A DNA stretch of 64,000 bases from Acidobacteriota bacterium (GTDB taxonomy: Bacteria; Acidobacteriota; Blastocatellia; RBC074): positions 124,001 through 188,000 of the forward strand of contig JAFDVI010000020.1 of NCBI GenBank assembly GCA_018269055.1, read 5' to 3'. The notes under the pieces were generated by a model. The model made no database searches. It saw only the letters and a program-made list of their open reading frames with translations, and was not told the origin of the DNA. Numbering within the stretch: position 1 is the stretch's first letter; every line of letters begins with the position of its first letter. Position numbers and translations under genes: made by a program. Below, one piece after another: positions 1 to 9,761 of this stretch.

Positions 1-8
1 GGTGGATC

Positions 9-76
9 AACCACAAAAACGCAAAAGTCACAAACTGGGTGGTAGTTTTTTGTGACTTTTGTGCCTTCTGTGGTTT
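9..76. repeat. Intergenic imperfect inverted repeat with periodic arms
   Basis: The left arm (9-34) and right arm (49-76) are imperfect reverse complements around a 14-base loop. Each arm is built from degenerate short units of the type CCACAAA / GCAAAAG / TCACAAA. It lies just upstream of the S9 peptidase ribosome-binding site. The same design, with related bases, returns at 20924-21003. It could act as a transcript hairpin or be a non-autonomous mobile palindrome; the sequence does not decide. Confidence 0.7.
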
Positions 77-125
77 CTCCTTTCTTTCCACTCAAACGCA
101 AGCCACGCCAAGGAGGTATTCCTCA

Positions 126-2438
126 ATGATCCGTAAATTGATTTTTTGTTCACTCGCATTCTTCTTGTTTCTAACCGCCGTTGGTTATGCCCAAGGCACG
201 CTGGCCGATTACGAACGCGCGGCGGGTTTGCGCGAAAAGTATGTGGGCGTGGCCAGGAATCTGGCCGAACGCGCCAATTGGATCGAAAAGACCAATCGGT
301 TCTGGTATCGAAAAGCCGTCAAAGGTGGAAACGAATTCGTTTTGTGGGATGCCGAGACGCTGGCCAAACGTCCAGCCTTCGACCACGAACGATTGGCTGC
401 GGCGCTTTCGGCGGCTACTGGTGAAAAATACACCGCGCTGAAGCTGCCGTTTCAGGAAATCACGTTTGTGGATGGCGAAAAGGCCATCACCTTCACGGTC
501 GGCGAAACGCGCTGGCGATGCGAATTGGCGGATTACACGTTCAAAAAACTGCCGGCGGATGAACGCTTCGGCCAAAGGCGCGGTGGCATTCCTTTGAGCA
601 CAGGCTTGCCGGGGCCGCGATACAACTTTCCGCAAACCAACGCAAAAGTGTCTCCAGATGGGAAATGGGAAGCCTGGGTCAACAATTTCAATGTGTGGGT
701 TCGCGCCAAAGGCAAAGGCAATAGCAAAGACGGGGGCGCGGCGCTGAGTTTCGACGGTTCCGAAGGAAATTATTACGCGTTGGCTTCACTGGTCTGGTCG
801 TCGGATTCCAAAATGATCGCGGCGTATCGCGTGCGTCCGGGTTACAACCGCAAAATTCAATACGTCGAATCTTCGCCCGCCGATCAAACCCAGCCGAAGT
901 ATTACGCGATGGATTACGCCAAACCGGGCGATGCGCTGGATCAACCGCAGCCCGTGCTGTTCCACGTCGAGGGCAAACAGCAATTCACGATTGACAACGC
1001 GCTGTTCCCGAATCCGTACCAGCTGTCGCGCATTGAATGGCGCAAAGACAATCGCGCCTTCACGTTTGAATACAACCAGCGCGGACATCAGGTTTACCGC
1101 ATTATCGAAGTGGACGCCGCCAACGGGAAGCCACGCGCCGTCATCAGCGAAGAACCCAAAACCTTTTTCACCTATTCCAGCAAAAAATACCGCTACGATT
1201 TGGCCGACGGCAAAGAAGTCATCTGGATGTCCGAACGCGACGGATGGAATCATCTGTATCTGTTCGACGGCGTGACCGGCACAGTCAAAAACCAGATCAC
1301 CAAAGGCAATTGGGTCGTTCGCGGCGTCGAAAAAGTGGATGAAGAAAAACGCCAAATCTGGTTTCAGGCGAGCGGGATGTATGCGGGCAAAGACCCATAT
1401 TTCATCCATTATTACCGCATCAATTTCGATGGCACGGGTTTGACTGCGCTTACCGAGGCCGACGCCAATCACACGGTCAGCTTTTCTTCGGACATGAAGT
1501 TTTACGTGGACACATGGTCGCGCGTGGATCAGCCGACGGTCAGCGAATTGCGCCAGACGGCGGATAAAAAGCTGTTGACCGAATTGGAACGCGCAGACAT
1601 CAGCGAATTGACCAAAGCCGGTTGGCGTGCCCCGGAAGTGTTCACCTCGCTGGCGCGCGACGGCAAAACCGATATTTGGGGAATCATTTTTCGTCCCACG
1701 AATTTCGACCCGCTCAAAAAGTATCCCGTCATCGAAAACATCTACGCCGGGCCGCACAGTTCGTTCGTGCCGAAAAATTTTGCGCCGTGGAACCCGATGC
1801 AATCGCTGGCGGAACTCGGATTCATCGTCGTGCAAATTGACGGAATGGGTACGTCAAACCGTTCCAAAGCCTTTCACGACGTAGCCTGGAAAAATTTGGG
1901 TGACGCCGGATTTCCCGACCGCATTTTGTGGCACAAAGCCGTCGCCGCGAAATATCCGTATTACGACATCACCCGCGTAGGCATTTATGGCACGTCCGCG
2001 GGCGGCCAGAACTCGCTGGGCGCACTACTGTTTCATCCTGAATTTTACAAAGCCTGTGTGTCGGCCTGCGGCTGCCACGACAATCGCATGGACAAGATTT
2101 GGTGGAATGAACAATGGATGGGCTGGCCGCTGGGACCGGAATACGCGACGGCGTCGAATGTGGACAATGCCTACAAATTGCAAGGCAAGCTGCTGCTGAT
2201 TTTGGGCGAGATGGACACGAATGTTGATCCGGCTTCGACGATGCAGGTTGTCAACGCTTTGATCAAAGCTGACAAGCAATTTGATCTGCTGGTCATTCCC
2301 GGCGCGAACCACGGAGCAGGCGGCGCGTACGGCGAAAAGAAGCGAAACGATTTCTTTGTCCATCACTTGCTCGGCGTTGAACCGCCTGATTGGAACAAAG
2401 TGGAAAAGAACAAACCCATGACCGCAGACGGCAATTGA
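126..2438 (+). CDS. Secreted S9-family dipeptidyl-peptidase IV-like serine peptidase
   Basis: Predicted exported prolyl-oligopeptidase-family enzyme of 770 residues, releasing short peptides from N-termini. The N-terminus is a Sec signal peptide ending near YAQG. A DPP4-type beta-propeller covers about residues 100-500 and the alpha/beta-hydrolase domain the last 240. The catalytic triad is visible: Ser624 in GTSAGG, Asp697 in GEMDTN and His729 in GANHG. I chose ATG 126 because AAGGAGGT (110-117) sits at ideal spacing and the signal peptide starts there; the upstream in-frame extension reads through the palindrome. GH39 follows after 22 bases, so the two are probably co-transcribed. The family is sure; substrate is not. 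Confidence 0.93.
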   Translation: MIRKLIFCSLAFFLFLTAVGYAQGTLADYERAAGLREKYVGVARNLAERANWIEKTNRFWYRKAVKGGNEFVLWDAETLAKRPAFDHERLAAALSAATGEKYTALKLPFQEITFVDGEKAITFTVGETRWRCELADYTFKKLPADERFGQRRGGIPLSTGLPGPRYNFPQTNAKVSPDGKWEAWVNNFNVWVRAKGKGNSKDGGAALSFDGSEGNYYALASLVWSSDSKMIAAYRVRPGYNRKIQYVESSPADQTQPKYYAMDYAKPGDALDQPQPVLFHVEGKQQFTIDNALFPNPYQLSRIEWRKDNRAFTFEYNQRGHQVYRIIEVDAANGKPRAVISEEPKTFFTYSSKKYRYDLADGKEVIWMSERDGWNHLYLFDGVTGTVKNQITKGNWVVRGVEKVDEEKRQIWFQASGMYAGKDPYFIHYYRINFDGTGLTALTEADANHTVSFSSDMKFYVDTWSRVDQPTVSELRQTADKKLLTELERADISELTKAGWRAPEVFTSLARDGKTDIWGIIFRPTNFDPLKKYPVIENIYAGPHSSFVPKNFAPWNPMQSLAELGFIVVQIDGMGTSNRSKAFHDVAWKNLGDAGFPDRILWHKAVAAKYPYYDITRVGIYGTSAGGQNSLGALLFHPEFYKACVSACGCHDNRMDKIWWNEQWMGWPLGPEYATASNVDNAYKLQGKLLLILGEMDTNVDPASTMQVVNALIKADKQFDLLVIPGANHGAGGAYGEKKRNDFFVHHLLGVEPPDWNKVEKNKPMTADGN

Positions 2439-2460
2439 AACAACTATAACGAACAAGACA

Positions 2461-4149
2461 ATGCCCAACATTACAAAACTTGCTGCTGTGTTTTTCCTGG
2501 TCGCTTTGTTGGCTCGTTCGCCGCTCAGCCAGACTGACCACGTGTCAATTCACGTGGACGCGGCCAAAAGCAAAGGGCCGATGGAGCCAGTCTGGAGTTG
2601 GTTCGGTTACGACGAGCCGAATTACACGTACATGAAAGATGGCAAGAAGTTGCTTTCAGAACTCTCAGCCCTAAGCCCTGTGCCGGTGCACGTGCGCACG
2701 CATAATTTGCTGACCACGGGCGATGGGACGGCGGCGCTCAAGTGGGGTTCGACCAACGCATACACCGAAGACGCTGCGGGCAAGTCGCGCTACGATTGGA
2801 CGATTGTGGATCGCATTTTTGACACGCTGATCGAACGAAAAATGAAACCGCTGGCCGAAATTGGCTTTATGCCCGAGGCGCTTTCGGTCAAACCGGAGCC
2901 TTACCGACACGAATGGGCGGTGGATAAAACTTACAACACGATCTTCACCGGCTGGGCGCATCCGCCGCGCGATTACGCAAAATGGTCGGAACTGATCTAT
3001 CAATGGGTTCGGCATTCCGTCGAACGATATGGCCGTGCCGAAGTGGAAAGCTGGTGGTGGGAATTGTGGAACGAGCCGGACATCGGTTATTGGCAAAGCA
3101 CGCCCGAAGAGTATTTCAAACTTTACGATTACACCGCCGACGCCGTGAAGCGCGCGCTGCCAACCGCGAAAATTGGCGGACCGCACGTCACTGGCCCAGT
3201 TAGCGAACGTCCGCAAAAATTCCTGCGCGATTTCCTCGAGCACTGCGCGCGCGGCAAAAACGCCGCAACCGGCAAAACCGGCGCGCCGCTGGATTACATT
3301 GGCTTTCATGCCAAAGGCGCCCCGCGCGTTGTAGACAACCACGTGCGAATGGGAATCAGCAATCAACTCCGGGCCATTTCAAACGGGTTTCAGATTGTCG
3401 CCTCATTCCCGGAATACCGCCAAACACCGATTGTCATTGGCGAATCCGATCCGGAAGGTTGCGCAGCCTGTTCGTCGCGCGTTTATCCGCAAAACGGTTA
3501 TCGAAATGGAACGATGTATTCCAGCTATACCGCCACACAGATTGCGCGCACGTATGAGTTGGCTGACCTGCACGGCGTCAATTTGATGGGGTCGGTCACT
3601 TGGGCGTTTGAGTTTGAGGACCAACCTTATTTCGATGGCTTCCGGGATCTGGCGACAAACGGCATAGACAAACCGGTACTCAATGTCTTCCGCATGCTCG
3701 GCCAAATGGGCGGCGAACGCATTGCCGTCGAAAGCTCCGGCGCATTGGCGCTAGAAGCAATTCGGGACACTGGCGTTCGTGACACACCGGAAATCAATGC
3801 GCTGGCCAGCCGACAGGAACGGGCAGTGAACGTGTTGGTCTGGAATTATCATGATGACGATTTGCCCGCGCCACCAACGGAAATCGAAATCGTGATAGAC
3901 GGCCTTCCCGGCGGACGAACGCTGTTGCATCATTACCGCATTGATGCAGAGCACAGCAATTCATACGAAGTCTGGAAAAAGCTGGGCGCGCCGCAACATC
4001 CGACACCAGAGCAGTACAAACAACTTGAACAAGCCGGACAGTTGCAGTTGCTGAATTCGCCGGAATGGCTGCATACGGCGAACGGAAAAGTCACATTGAA
4101 ATTCAGCTTGCCGCGCCAGGGCGTGTCTTTGCTCCGGCTGACGTGGTAA
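2461..4149 (+). CDS. GH39 family glycoside hydrolase (probable beta-xylosidase)
   Basis: A 562-residue exported enzyme with a short Sec signal peptide (cleavage near SPLSQ). The (beta/alpha)8 barrel carries the GH39 acid/base in WWELWNEP (Glu205) and the likely nucleophile in VIGESDPEG (Glu328); their 123-residue spacing is close to that of characterised GH39 xylosidases. A C-terminal beta-sandwich follows from about residue 400. GH39 members remove xylose, or occasionally arabinose or iduronate, from non-reducing ends. Being next to GH127 and GH31 favours action on hemicellulose or pectin side chains. No strong Shine-Dalgarno is seen, which fits translation coupled to the S9 peptidase gene. 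Confidence 0.88.
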   Translation: MPNITKLAAVFFLVALLARSPLSQTDHVSIHVDAAKSKGPMEPVWSWFGYDEPNYTYMKDGKKLLSELSALSPVPVHVRTHNLLTTGDGTAALKWGSTNAYTEDAAGKSRYDWTIVDRIFDTLIERKMKPLAEIGFMPEALSVKPEPYRHEWAVDKTYNTIFTGWAHPPRDYAKWSELIYQWVRHSVERYGRAEVESWWWELWNEPDIGYWQSTPEEYFKLYDYTADAVKRALPTAKIGGPHVTGPVSERPQKFLRDFLEHCARGKNAATGKTGAPLDYIGFHAKGAPRVVDNHVRMGISNQLRAISNGFQIVASFPEYRQTPIVIGESDPEGCAACSSRVYPQNGYRNGTMYSSYTATQIARTYELADLHGVNLMGSVTWAFEFEDQPYFDGFRDLATNGIDKPVLNVFRMLGQMGGERIAVESSGALALEAIRDTGVRDTPEINALASRQERAVNVLVWNYHDDDLPAPPTEIEIVIDGLPGGRTLLHHYRIDAEHSNSYEVWKKLGAPQHPTPEQYKQLEQAGQLQLLNSPEWLHTANGKVTLKFSLPRQGVSLLRLTW

Positions 4150-4174
4150 TCATCAAAAAGGCAGGTGACTGCTC

Positions 4175-4369
4175 AGCCCCAACGGGGCGGACTGTAATAG
4201 CCCGGTGCATCGCACCGGGTGATTGGACAATTTTCTGGCAAGCCCCAAGGGGGCGAAATAAACAAGCCAACTTATTGCTTATTGCGCCCTTTCAGGGCTT
4301 TCGGTTCTTCTTGCCTCCTCCATTCCCAGTGCGTTGCACTGGGCTACATTATTTTGCCCCGTTGGGGCT
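4175..4369. repeat. Six-hairpin palindrome cluster, copy 1
   Basis: Between GH39 and GH127 lies a run of short perfect or near-perfect hairpins: AGCCCC/GGGGC (4175-4188), cccggtgcatcgcaccggg (4201-4219), GCCCC/GGGGGC (4240-4254), GCCCT/AGGGC (4284-4298), cccagtgcgttgcactggg (4325-4343) and GCCCC/GGGGCT (4356-4369). A second cluster at 24671-24852 has the two 19-base hairpins in the same order and with the same loops. The pattern resembles composite REP/BIME-type elements. No transposase is in the window. Confidence 0.8.
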
Positions 4370-4390
4370 GGGAAGTTACAAAGGCAAATC

Positions 4391-6853
4391 ATGAAAACTT
4401 CGGTTCGACGACTTGCAATCGGCCTGGCGATGCTTGGCTGTCTGTTGCCAGCATCCAGCGCCCAGCAAAAATCAGCAACAAAATCGCCTGCGACTGCGCC
4501 GCGCGATTATCCGGTAAAACCGATTCCGTTCACCGCGGTGCATTTCAACGACGAATTTTGGGCGCCGCGCATCGAAATCAATCGAACGGTGACGATTCCC
4601 TTTGCGTTTGAAAAATGCGAGGAAACCGGGCGCATCACGAACTTCCTGCTGGCTGCCGCTGTGTTGCGCGGAGAAAATCCGCCGAACAAGAAAATCCCGC
4701 CCTATCCATTTGACGACACCGATTTGTACAAAGTCATCGAAGGCGCGTCCTACACCTTGAGCGTGCATTCCGATCCGAAGCTCGACGCCTACATTGACAG
4801 TTTGATTGAAAAGATCGCCGCAGCGCAGGAAGCCGACGGGTATTTGTATCCGGCGCGCACGATTGATCCGGTGAATCCGCATCACTGGGCGGGCAAAAAT
4901 CGCTGGGAACTGGAAAAGGTAGACAGCCATGAACTCTACGATTTCGGCCACCTGACCGAAGCCGCTATTGCGCATTACCAGGCTACCGGCAAACGCTCCT
5001 TGCTGAACATTGCGCTCAAAGAAGCGACGTTGTTAGACGCGACCTTCGGCCCCGGCAAACAAGCGATCTGGCCGGGACACCAAATCACCGAAATGGCATT
5101 GGCCAAGTTGTACCGCGTGTCGGGCGAAAGCCGCTATCTGAACCTGGCCAAGTTCATGCTCGATGTGCGCGGGCCTGACGGTTCGCCGGGCGCAGGTCGC
5201 ACTTACAATCAATCGCACAAGAAAGTCATCGAACAAACCGAAGCCGTTGGCCATGCCGTGCGCGCCACGTATATGTACACGGGAATGGCCGATGTCGCTG
5301 CGCTGACCGGAGACGCCTCCTACGTCAACGCGATTGACAGGATTTGGGAAGACGTGGTCGGCAAAAAGCTTTACATCACAGGCGGCATCGGCGCGACAGG
5401 TTCCGGTGAAGCTTTCGGGCGCGCCTTTGAGCTGCCAAACATGACCGCTTACAACGAAACCTGCGCCGCCATTGGCAATGATTACTGGAATTACCGCCTG
5501 TTTTTGCTGCACGCCGACGCCAAGTACATAGATGTGATGGAACGCACGCTGTACAACGGATTGATTTCCGGCGTGTCGCTTGACGGCAAATCGTTTTTCT
5601 ATCCCAACCCGTTGGAATCCGCAGGGCAACATCAGCGCAGCCCGTGGTTCGGCGTCGCCTGTTGCCCGGGCAACATCACGCGCTTTATGGCATCGGTTCC
5701 GGGGTATGTGTACGCGCAACAGGGCGACAAGCTGTACGTCAATCTGTTTGTCGGTAGCACTGGTGAAATCAAGCTGGACAGTGGCCGCACCGTGAAGATG
5801 ACACAGCAAACGCACTACCCCTGGGATGGAGCGGTCAGGATTACAGTTGACCCGGACAAAGCCGCGCAGTTCACCATCAACGTGCGAATTCCCGGCTGGG
5901 CGCGCAACGAAGCCACTCCAAGCGATCTCTATCACTTCACCGATCAAAACACCGAAACCGTTTCGCTGAAAGTGAATGGCCAATCCGTGCCGGTCAAACT
6001 CGACAACGGTTATGCAGGGTTGAATCGCGCATGGAAGAAAGGCGACGTGATTGAATTGTCGCTGCCGATGCCTGTGCGCCGCATAGTGGCCAGCGATCAG
6101 GTCGGCGCCGACCGCGGGCGCGTTTCATTACAGCGCGGTCCTATCGTGTATTGCGCCGAATGGCCTGACAATCCCGAAGGCCGCGTACGCAACTTGCTGC
6201 TGCCCGACGGCGCAAAGCTGAGCGCCGAATTCAAACCGGAACTTTTGAACGGTGTCACCATCATCAAATCCAAAGCCTTCGCTTTGTCGCTGGATGCACA
6301 GGGTAAGCTGGTCAAACAGGAACAGGATTTCACGGCGATTCCCTATTTTGCCTGGGCCAATCGCGGTCGTGGCGAAATGCTGGTTTGGATTCCAACCAAC
6401 GAAGCGAATGCGCATCCGCGCCCGTATCCAACGATTGCCACGACCAGCACCGTCACGGTTTCAAACCGCCCCAGACGCGATCCGCGCATGATCAATGACG
6501 GCGAAGAGCCGCCTGCATCCAACGATCCGGCATCCTATTTCGATTGGTGGCCGCGCAAAGGATCAACCGAATGGGTGGAATATGCCTTTGCCAAACCATC
6601 CACGGTTTCCGAAGCCCAGGTTTATTGGTTCGACGACACGGGTCGCGGCGAAGTCCGCGTGCCGCAAAGCTGGCGCATCCTGTACAAAGACGGCGATCAG
6701 TGGAAACCGGTCGAAAATGTTGATGCTTATGGTGTCGCCAAGGATCAATACAACAAGGTCGGCTTCAAGCCCCTGACCGTCAGTGGGCTGCGATTGGAAC
6801 TGACGATGCAGCCAAATTGGTCGGCAGGCTTACAAGAGTGGAAGGTGAAGTAA
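4391..6853 (+). CDS. GH127 family beta-L-arabinofuranosidase (DUF1680)
   Basis: An 820-residue exported enzyme with a Sec signal peptide (cleavage near PASSAQQ). The alpha/alpha-barrel carries the family's metal/catalytic set: Glu356-x-Cys358 in the NETC motif and Cys424-Cys425 in ACCPGN, matching the Glu/Cys and Cys-Cys set of Bifidobacterium HypBA1, where a cysteine is the nucleophile. A discoidin-like C-terminal part (about 690-820) may bind carbohydrate. The ATG at 4391 is chosen over an upstream in-frame start because the extension would translate the hairpin cluster and the signal peptide begins here. Expected reaction: release of beta-L-arabinofuranose, for example from plant extensin or side chains. 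Confidence 0.9.
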   Translation: MKTSVRRLAIGLAMLGCLLPASSAQQKSATKSPATAPRDYPVKPIPFTAVHFNDEFWAPRIEINRTVTIPFAFEKCEETGRITNFLLAAAVLRGENPPNKKIPPYPFDDTDLYKVIEGASYTLSVHSDPKLDAYIDSLIEKIAAAQEADGYLYPARTIDPVNPHHWAGKNRWELEKVDSHELYDFGHLTEAAIAHYQATGKRSLLNIALKEATLLDATFGPGKQAIWPGHQITEMALAKLYRVSGESRYLNLAKFMLDVRGPDGSPGAGRTYNQSHKKVIEQTEAVGHAVRATYMYTGMADVAALTGDASYVNAIDRIWEDVVGKKLYITGGIGATGSGEAFGRAFELPNMTAYNETCAAIGNDYWNYRLFLLHADAKYIDVMERTLYNGLISGVSLDGKSFFYPNPLESAGQHQRSPWFGVACCPGNITRFMASVPGYVYAQQGDKLYVNLFVGSTGEIKLDSGRTVKMTQQTHYPWDGAVRITVDPDKAAQFTINVRIPGWARNEATPSDLYHFTDQNTETVSLKVNGQSVPVKLDNGYAGLNRAWKKGDVIELSLPMPVRRIVASDQVGADRGRVSLQRGPIVYCAEWPDNPEGRVRNLLLPDGAKLSAEFKPELLNGVTIIKSKAFALSLDAQGKLVKQEQDFTAIPYFAWANRGRGEMLVWIPTNEANAHPRPYPTIATTSTVTVSNRPRRDPRMINDGEEPPASNDPASYFDWWPRKGSTEWVEYAFAKPSTVSEAQVYWFDDTGRGEVRVPQSWRILYKDGDQWKPVENVDAYGVAKDQYNKVGFKPLTVSGLRLELTMQPNWSAGLQEWKVK

Positions 6854-6892
6854 GAGCCATAACTATCAAAATCGAGATGTAAGGAATTCAAC

Positions 6893-7372
6893 ATGGGCAT
6901 TCTCACGGATGAAATGAAGCAGGTCGTCGAACGGCAGCGGTTGGGATTTGTGGCCACAGTTTGTCCCGATGGAACTCCCAATCTTTCGCCGAAAGGCACA
7001 GTCTCTTTTCTCGACAACGACCATCTTGTGTTCGCGGATGTTCGATCCCCCGGCACGGTCGCCAACCTTCGCCAAAATCCGGGGATCGAAGTGAATATCG
7101 TGGATCCGTTCTTGCGAAAGGGGTACCGTTTCAAAGGGAAGGCAGAAGTGCTCGATGCCGGTGCAGAGTTCGAACGGCTGGTAGAGTTTTTTGCCAACCG
7201 CGGAATGTTCGATGCGCCACGACGCATTCGCACGATTGTGGTGATAAAGGTGGATCAAGCCCATGCTCTGATTTCGCCGGGGTACGACCGCCAGACCGAT
7301 GAAGCTTCGATGCGGGCATATTGGGTGAAATACTACCTTGGGGATAACGAAGCTGCATCAACACCTTCCTGA
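6893..7372 (+). CDS. Pyridoxamine 5'-phosphate oxidase-like flavin-binding protein
   Basis: A 159-residue cytoplasmic protein of the split-barrel FMN/F420/heme-binding superfamily. The opening helix (DEMKQVVERQRLGFVATV), the strand with DGTPNLSPKGTV and the block DHLVFADVRSPGTVANL are the conserved flavin-phosphate-binding elements of small general-stress PNPOx-like proteins. AAGGAA lies about seven bases before the ATG. It sits between two secreted glycosidases but has no export signal, so a housekeeping role such as reduction of small molecules or flavin binding is more likely than a sugar role. The exact substrate cannot be told from sequence. Confidence 0.85.
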   Translation: MGILTDEMKQVVERQRLGFVATVCPDGTPNLSPKGTVSFLDNDHLVFADVRSPGTVANLRQNPGIEVNIVDPFLRKGYRFKGKAEVLDAGAEFERLVEFFANRGMFDAPRRIRTIVVIKVDQAHALISPGYDRQTDEASMRAYWVKYYLGDNEAASTPS

Positions 7373-7410
7373 AACCGCCCAATCAATGTTCCTCTTACGG
7401 AGACCAATTC

Positions 7411-9735
7411 ATGACAAATCCCATTTCTCGCAGGGACGTTTTGAAACGATTCAGCGCAGCCAGCGCAGGTGCGTTGTTACCATCCCCGCCAGTTTCAGCG
7501 AGTCGGAATGGACTGCACATTGCTGAGCGCCACGTCGAACTTGCTCTGACACAAATCAGCGCGCACACCGTACGGTTGACCATTTCGCCCATCAACAACG
7601 GCAAGCCGGAACCCGTTCCTCAAGATGGCTCTCTGATTCAACAAACATGGCCAAAGCCTCTCATCCGCCTGACCTCGCTTCCGCGTGAGCGGACGGCGCA
7701 ATGCGGCGAACTGCGCGTGAAATTGTCGTCTGGGCCGTTGACGATTCGCGTCGAAACCCGTGATGGCAAATTGATTCAGCAGCTTCGTCCGGATCAGCAA
7801 ACCGGCGCGCTGAATTTTTTGACGGGCGACAAACCGATTCTGGGGTTTGGCGAAGGCGGGCCGCAATTCGACCGGCGCGGAGAAAACTACACCAATCGCA
7901 ATGGGCAAAGCGGATATCGGTTGCGAACGCACGGCGGTCGCGTGCCGATTCAATGGTTGATTGGAACTGGTGGCTGGGCGATGTTCATTCATCATCCTGT
8001 TGGCTCGATTGATTTAACCGGCCCGGAAGCTCGCCTGACACCGCGCGGCGTTGATCACCCGGGAAACAGTGTCGAAGGCGCATTGGCGGGCAGCCCTGCG
8101 GGAGCGTTGCCGTTGGATGTTTTCATCGTCGGCGCCAGCGAACCGGCGCAGCTCATGGCCGAATACGCGCGGTTGACGGGCAAACCGGAACTGCCGCCGC
8201 TGTGGTCGTTTGGTTATTTGCAATCGCATCGCACGCTGGCAGGACCGGACGAAATTAACTGGGTGGCGCGCACCTTCCGCGAAAAGAAACTTCCCTGCGA
8301 TGCGTTGATTTACCTCGGCACGGATTTCACGCCTTCCGGCTGGAACACGCACAATGGCGAATTCACCTGGCGCCCGGAAAATTTTCCCGCGCCCAAAAAG
8401 ATAATTGATGAGCTGCATGCCCAGCATTTCAAAGTCGTGTTGCACACGGTCATTGAGGGGCGAAAACTGACAGGTTCCGTCAGCGATCCCTGCACCGCCG
8501 CGCCGCTGCCCAGCGGGCGAACGCCGGACGGCAAGTGGCCGGATCAACGCCAGGTCGGTTGTTACTGGCCGGTTCACAAACCGCTTTACGATGTTGGGAT
8601 TGACGGCTGGTGGCCGGATCAGGGTGACGGGCTGGATGCGCCGTCGCGGTTGGCGCGCATTCGTATGTATTACGAGGGTTCGCAGCAGCTTCGTCCGAAC
8701 CAACGCGTGTTCGCGCTTCACCGCAATGGTCACGCCGGAATGCAACGGTACGCCGCATTTCTGTGGTCGGGCGATGTGTACACCACCTGGGAAACGCTGA
8801 AAGTTCACGTGCCGAACGCGATCAACACGGGGCTGACGGGCATTCCGTACTGGGGCACGGATATAGGCGGTTTCGTTCCCACCAGGGAATACACGGGCGA
8901 ATTGCACGTCCGATGGTTTCAATTTGGCGCTTTTTGTCCGCTGTTTCGCGCACACGGGCGGACGTGGCATCTGCGATTGCCGTGGGGTTGGAACACCGGC
9001 GAACTGGGTCACAACGAAATTTCCAACTACACCGGCGGCGCAGCCAATCCCGATCCGAGTGAACTGCACAACGCCGCAGTCGAACCGATCTGCAAAAAGT
9101 ATCTGGACTTGCGCTACCGAATGATGCCGTACCTGTATTCCGCTGTGCGCGAAACGCACGAAACAGGTTTGCCGATTATCCGCGCGCTCTGGTTACATTA
9201 CCCGGACGATCCCGCAGCGGTTGCCCGTGGCGATGAGTTTCTGTGGGGGCGCGATGTGCTGGTCGCACCGGTTGTGGAGAAAGGCGCGACAACGCGCGAT
9301 GTCTACTTACCGCGTGGCGATTGGTACGACTTTTGGACGGAAGAAAAACTGGCGGGCGAGCGCGAGGTTAACCGGGCGGTTGATCTGGAAACAATGCCGC
9401 TCTATGTTCGGGCGGGAGCGATTTTGCCGCTCGGTCCGGTAAAACAGTACACTGGCGAAAAAGTGGGCGGCCCGATGACGTTGGTGATTTATCCGGGCGC
9501 AGACGGCGCTTTTACGCTATATGAAGATGACGGCGCTACATTCGATTACCGTCGAGGGGAATGGATGAAAGTTCAACTTGTCTGGAATGACAAACGACGC
9601 ACGCTGTCCCTGCAATTGGCACAGGGTTCTAAAATGCTGCCACCGACACACCGCGATATCGAAGTTCGTCTCGCTTCTGAAAAGGTAAGCCGCAAAATCG
9701 TCTTCGAAGGGCCAGCAATTACCATCAGACTCTGA
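7411..9735 (+). CDS. GH31 family alpha-xylosidase/alpha-glucosidase, Tat-exported
   Basis: A 774-residue protein with a twin-arginine leader (RRDVLKR then a hydrophobic alanine-rich stretch). Residues about 40-230 form the GH31 N-terminal beta-sandwich, then the catalytic barrel with the probable nucleophile Asp403 in DGWWPDQGD and the probable acid/base Asp455 in LWSGDV, followed by the proximal beta-domain (VLVAPVVEKG and the WYDFWTEEK region). GGAGA precedes the ATG. Family members cleave alpha-xylosyl or alpha-glucosyl ends; the nearby GH39 and GH127 suggest xyloglucan or pectin side chains. The nucleophile motif departs from the usual W-x-D-M-N-E, so specificity is open. Confidence 0.88.
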   Translation: MTNPISRRDVLKRFSAASAGALLPSPPVSASRNGLHIAERHVELALTQISAHTVRLTISPINNGKPEPVPQDGSLIQQTWPKPLIRLTSLPRERTAQCGELRVKLSSGPLTIRVETRDGKLIQQLRPDQQTGALNFLTGDKPILGFGEGGPQFDRRGENYTNRNGQSGYRLRTHGGRVPIQWLIGTGGWAMFIHHPVGSIDLTGPEARLTPRGVDHPGNSVEGALAGSPAGALPLDVFIVGASEPAQLMAEYARLTGKPELPPLWSFGYLQSHRTLAGPDEINWVARTFREKKLPCDALIYLGTDFTPSGWNTHNGEFTWRPENFPAPKKIIDELHAQHFKVVLHTVIEGRKLTGSVSDPCTAAPLPSGRTPDGKWPDQRQVGCYWPVHKPLYDVGIDGWWPDQGDGLDAPSRLARIRMYYEGSQQLRPNQRVFALHRNGHAGMQRYAAFLWSGDVYTTWETLKVHVPNAINTGLTGIPYWGTDIGGFVPTREYTGELHVRWFQFGAFCPLFRAHGRTWHLRLPWGWNTGELGHNEISNYTGGAANPDPSELHNAAVEPICKKYLDLRYRMMPYLYSAVRETHETGLPIIRALWLHYPDDPAAVARGDEFLWGRDVLVAPVVEKGATTRDVYLPRGDWYDFWTEEKLAGEREVNRAVDLETMPLYVRAGAILPLGPVKQYTGEKVGGPMTLVIYPGADGAFTLYEDDGATFDYRRGEWMKVQLVWNDKRRTLSLQLAQGSKMLPPTHRDIEVRLASEKVSRKIVFEGPAITIRL

Positions 9736-9761
9736 AATCGCAAACCGATGGAAAGACGGAT

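Noticed and set aside
786-1835. 349-codon open frame on the - strand
   Set aside because: Antisense shadow of the S9 peptidase.
4175-4369. CRISPR array
   Set aside because: The repeats are short self-complementary hairpins of different sequence with irregular spacing; no cas gene is present.
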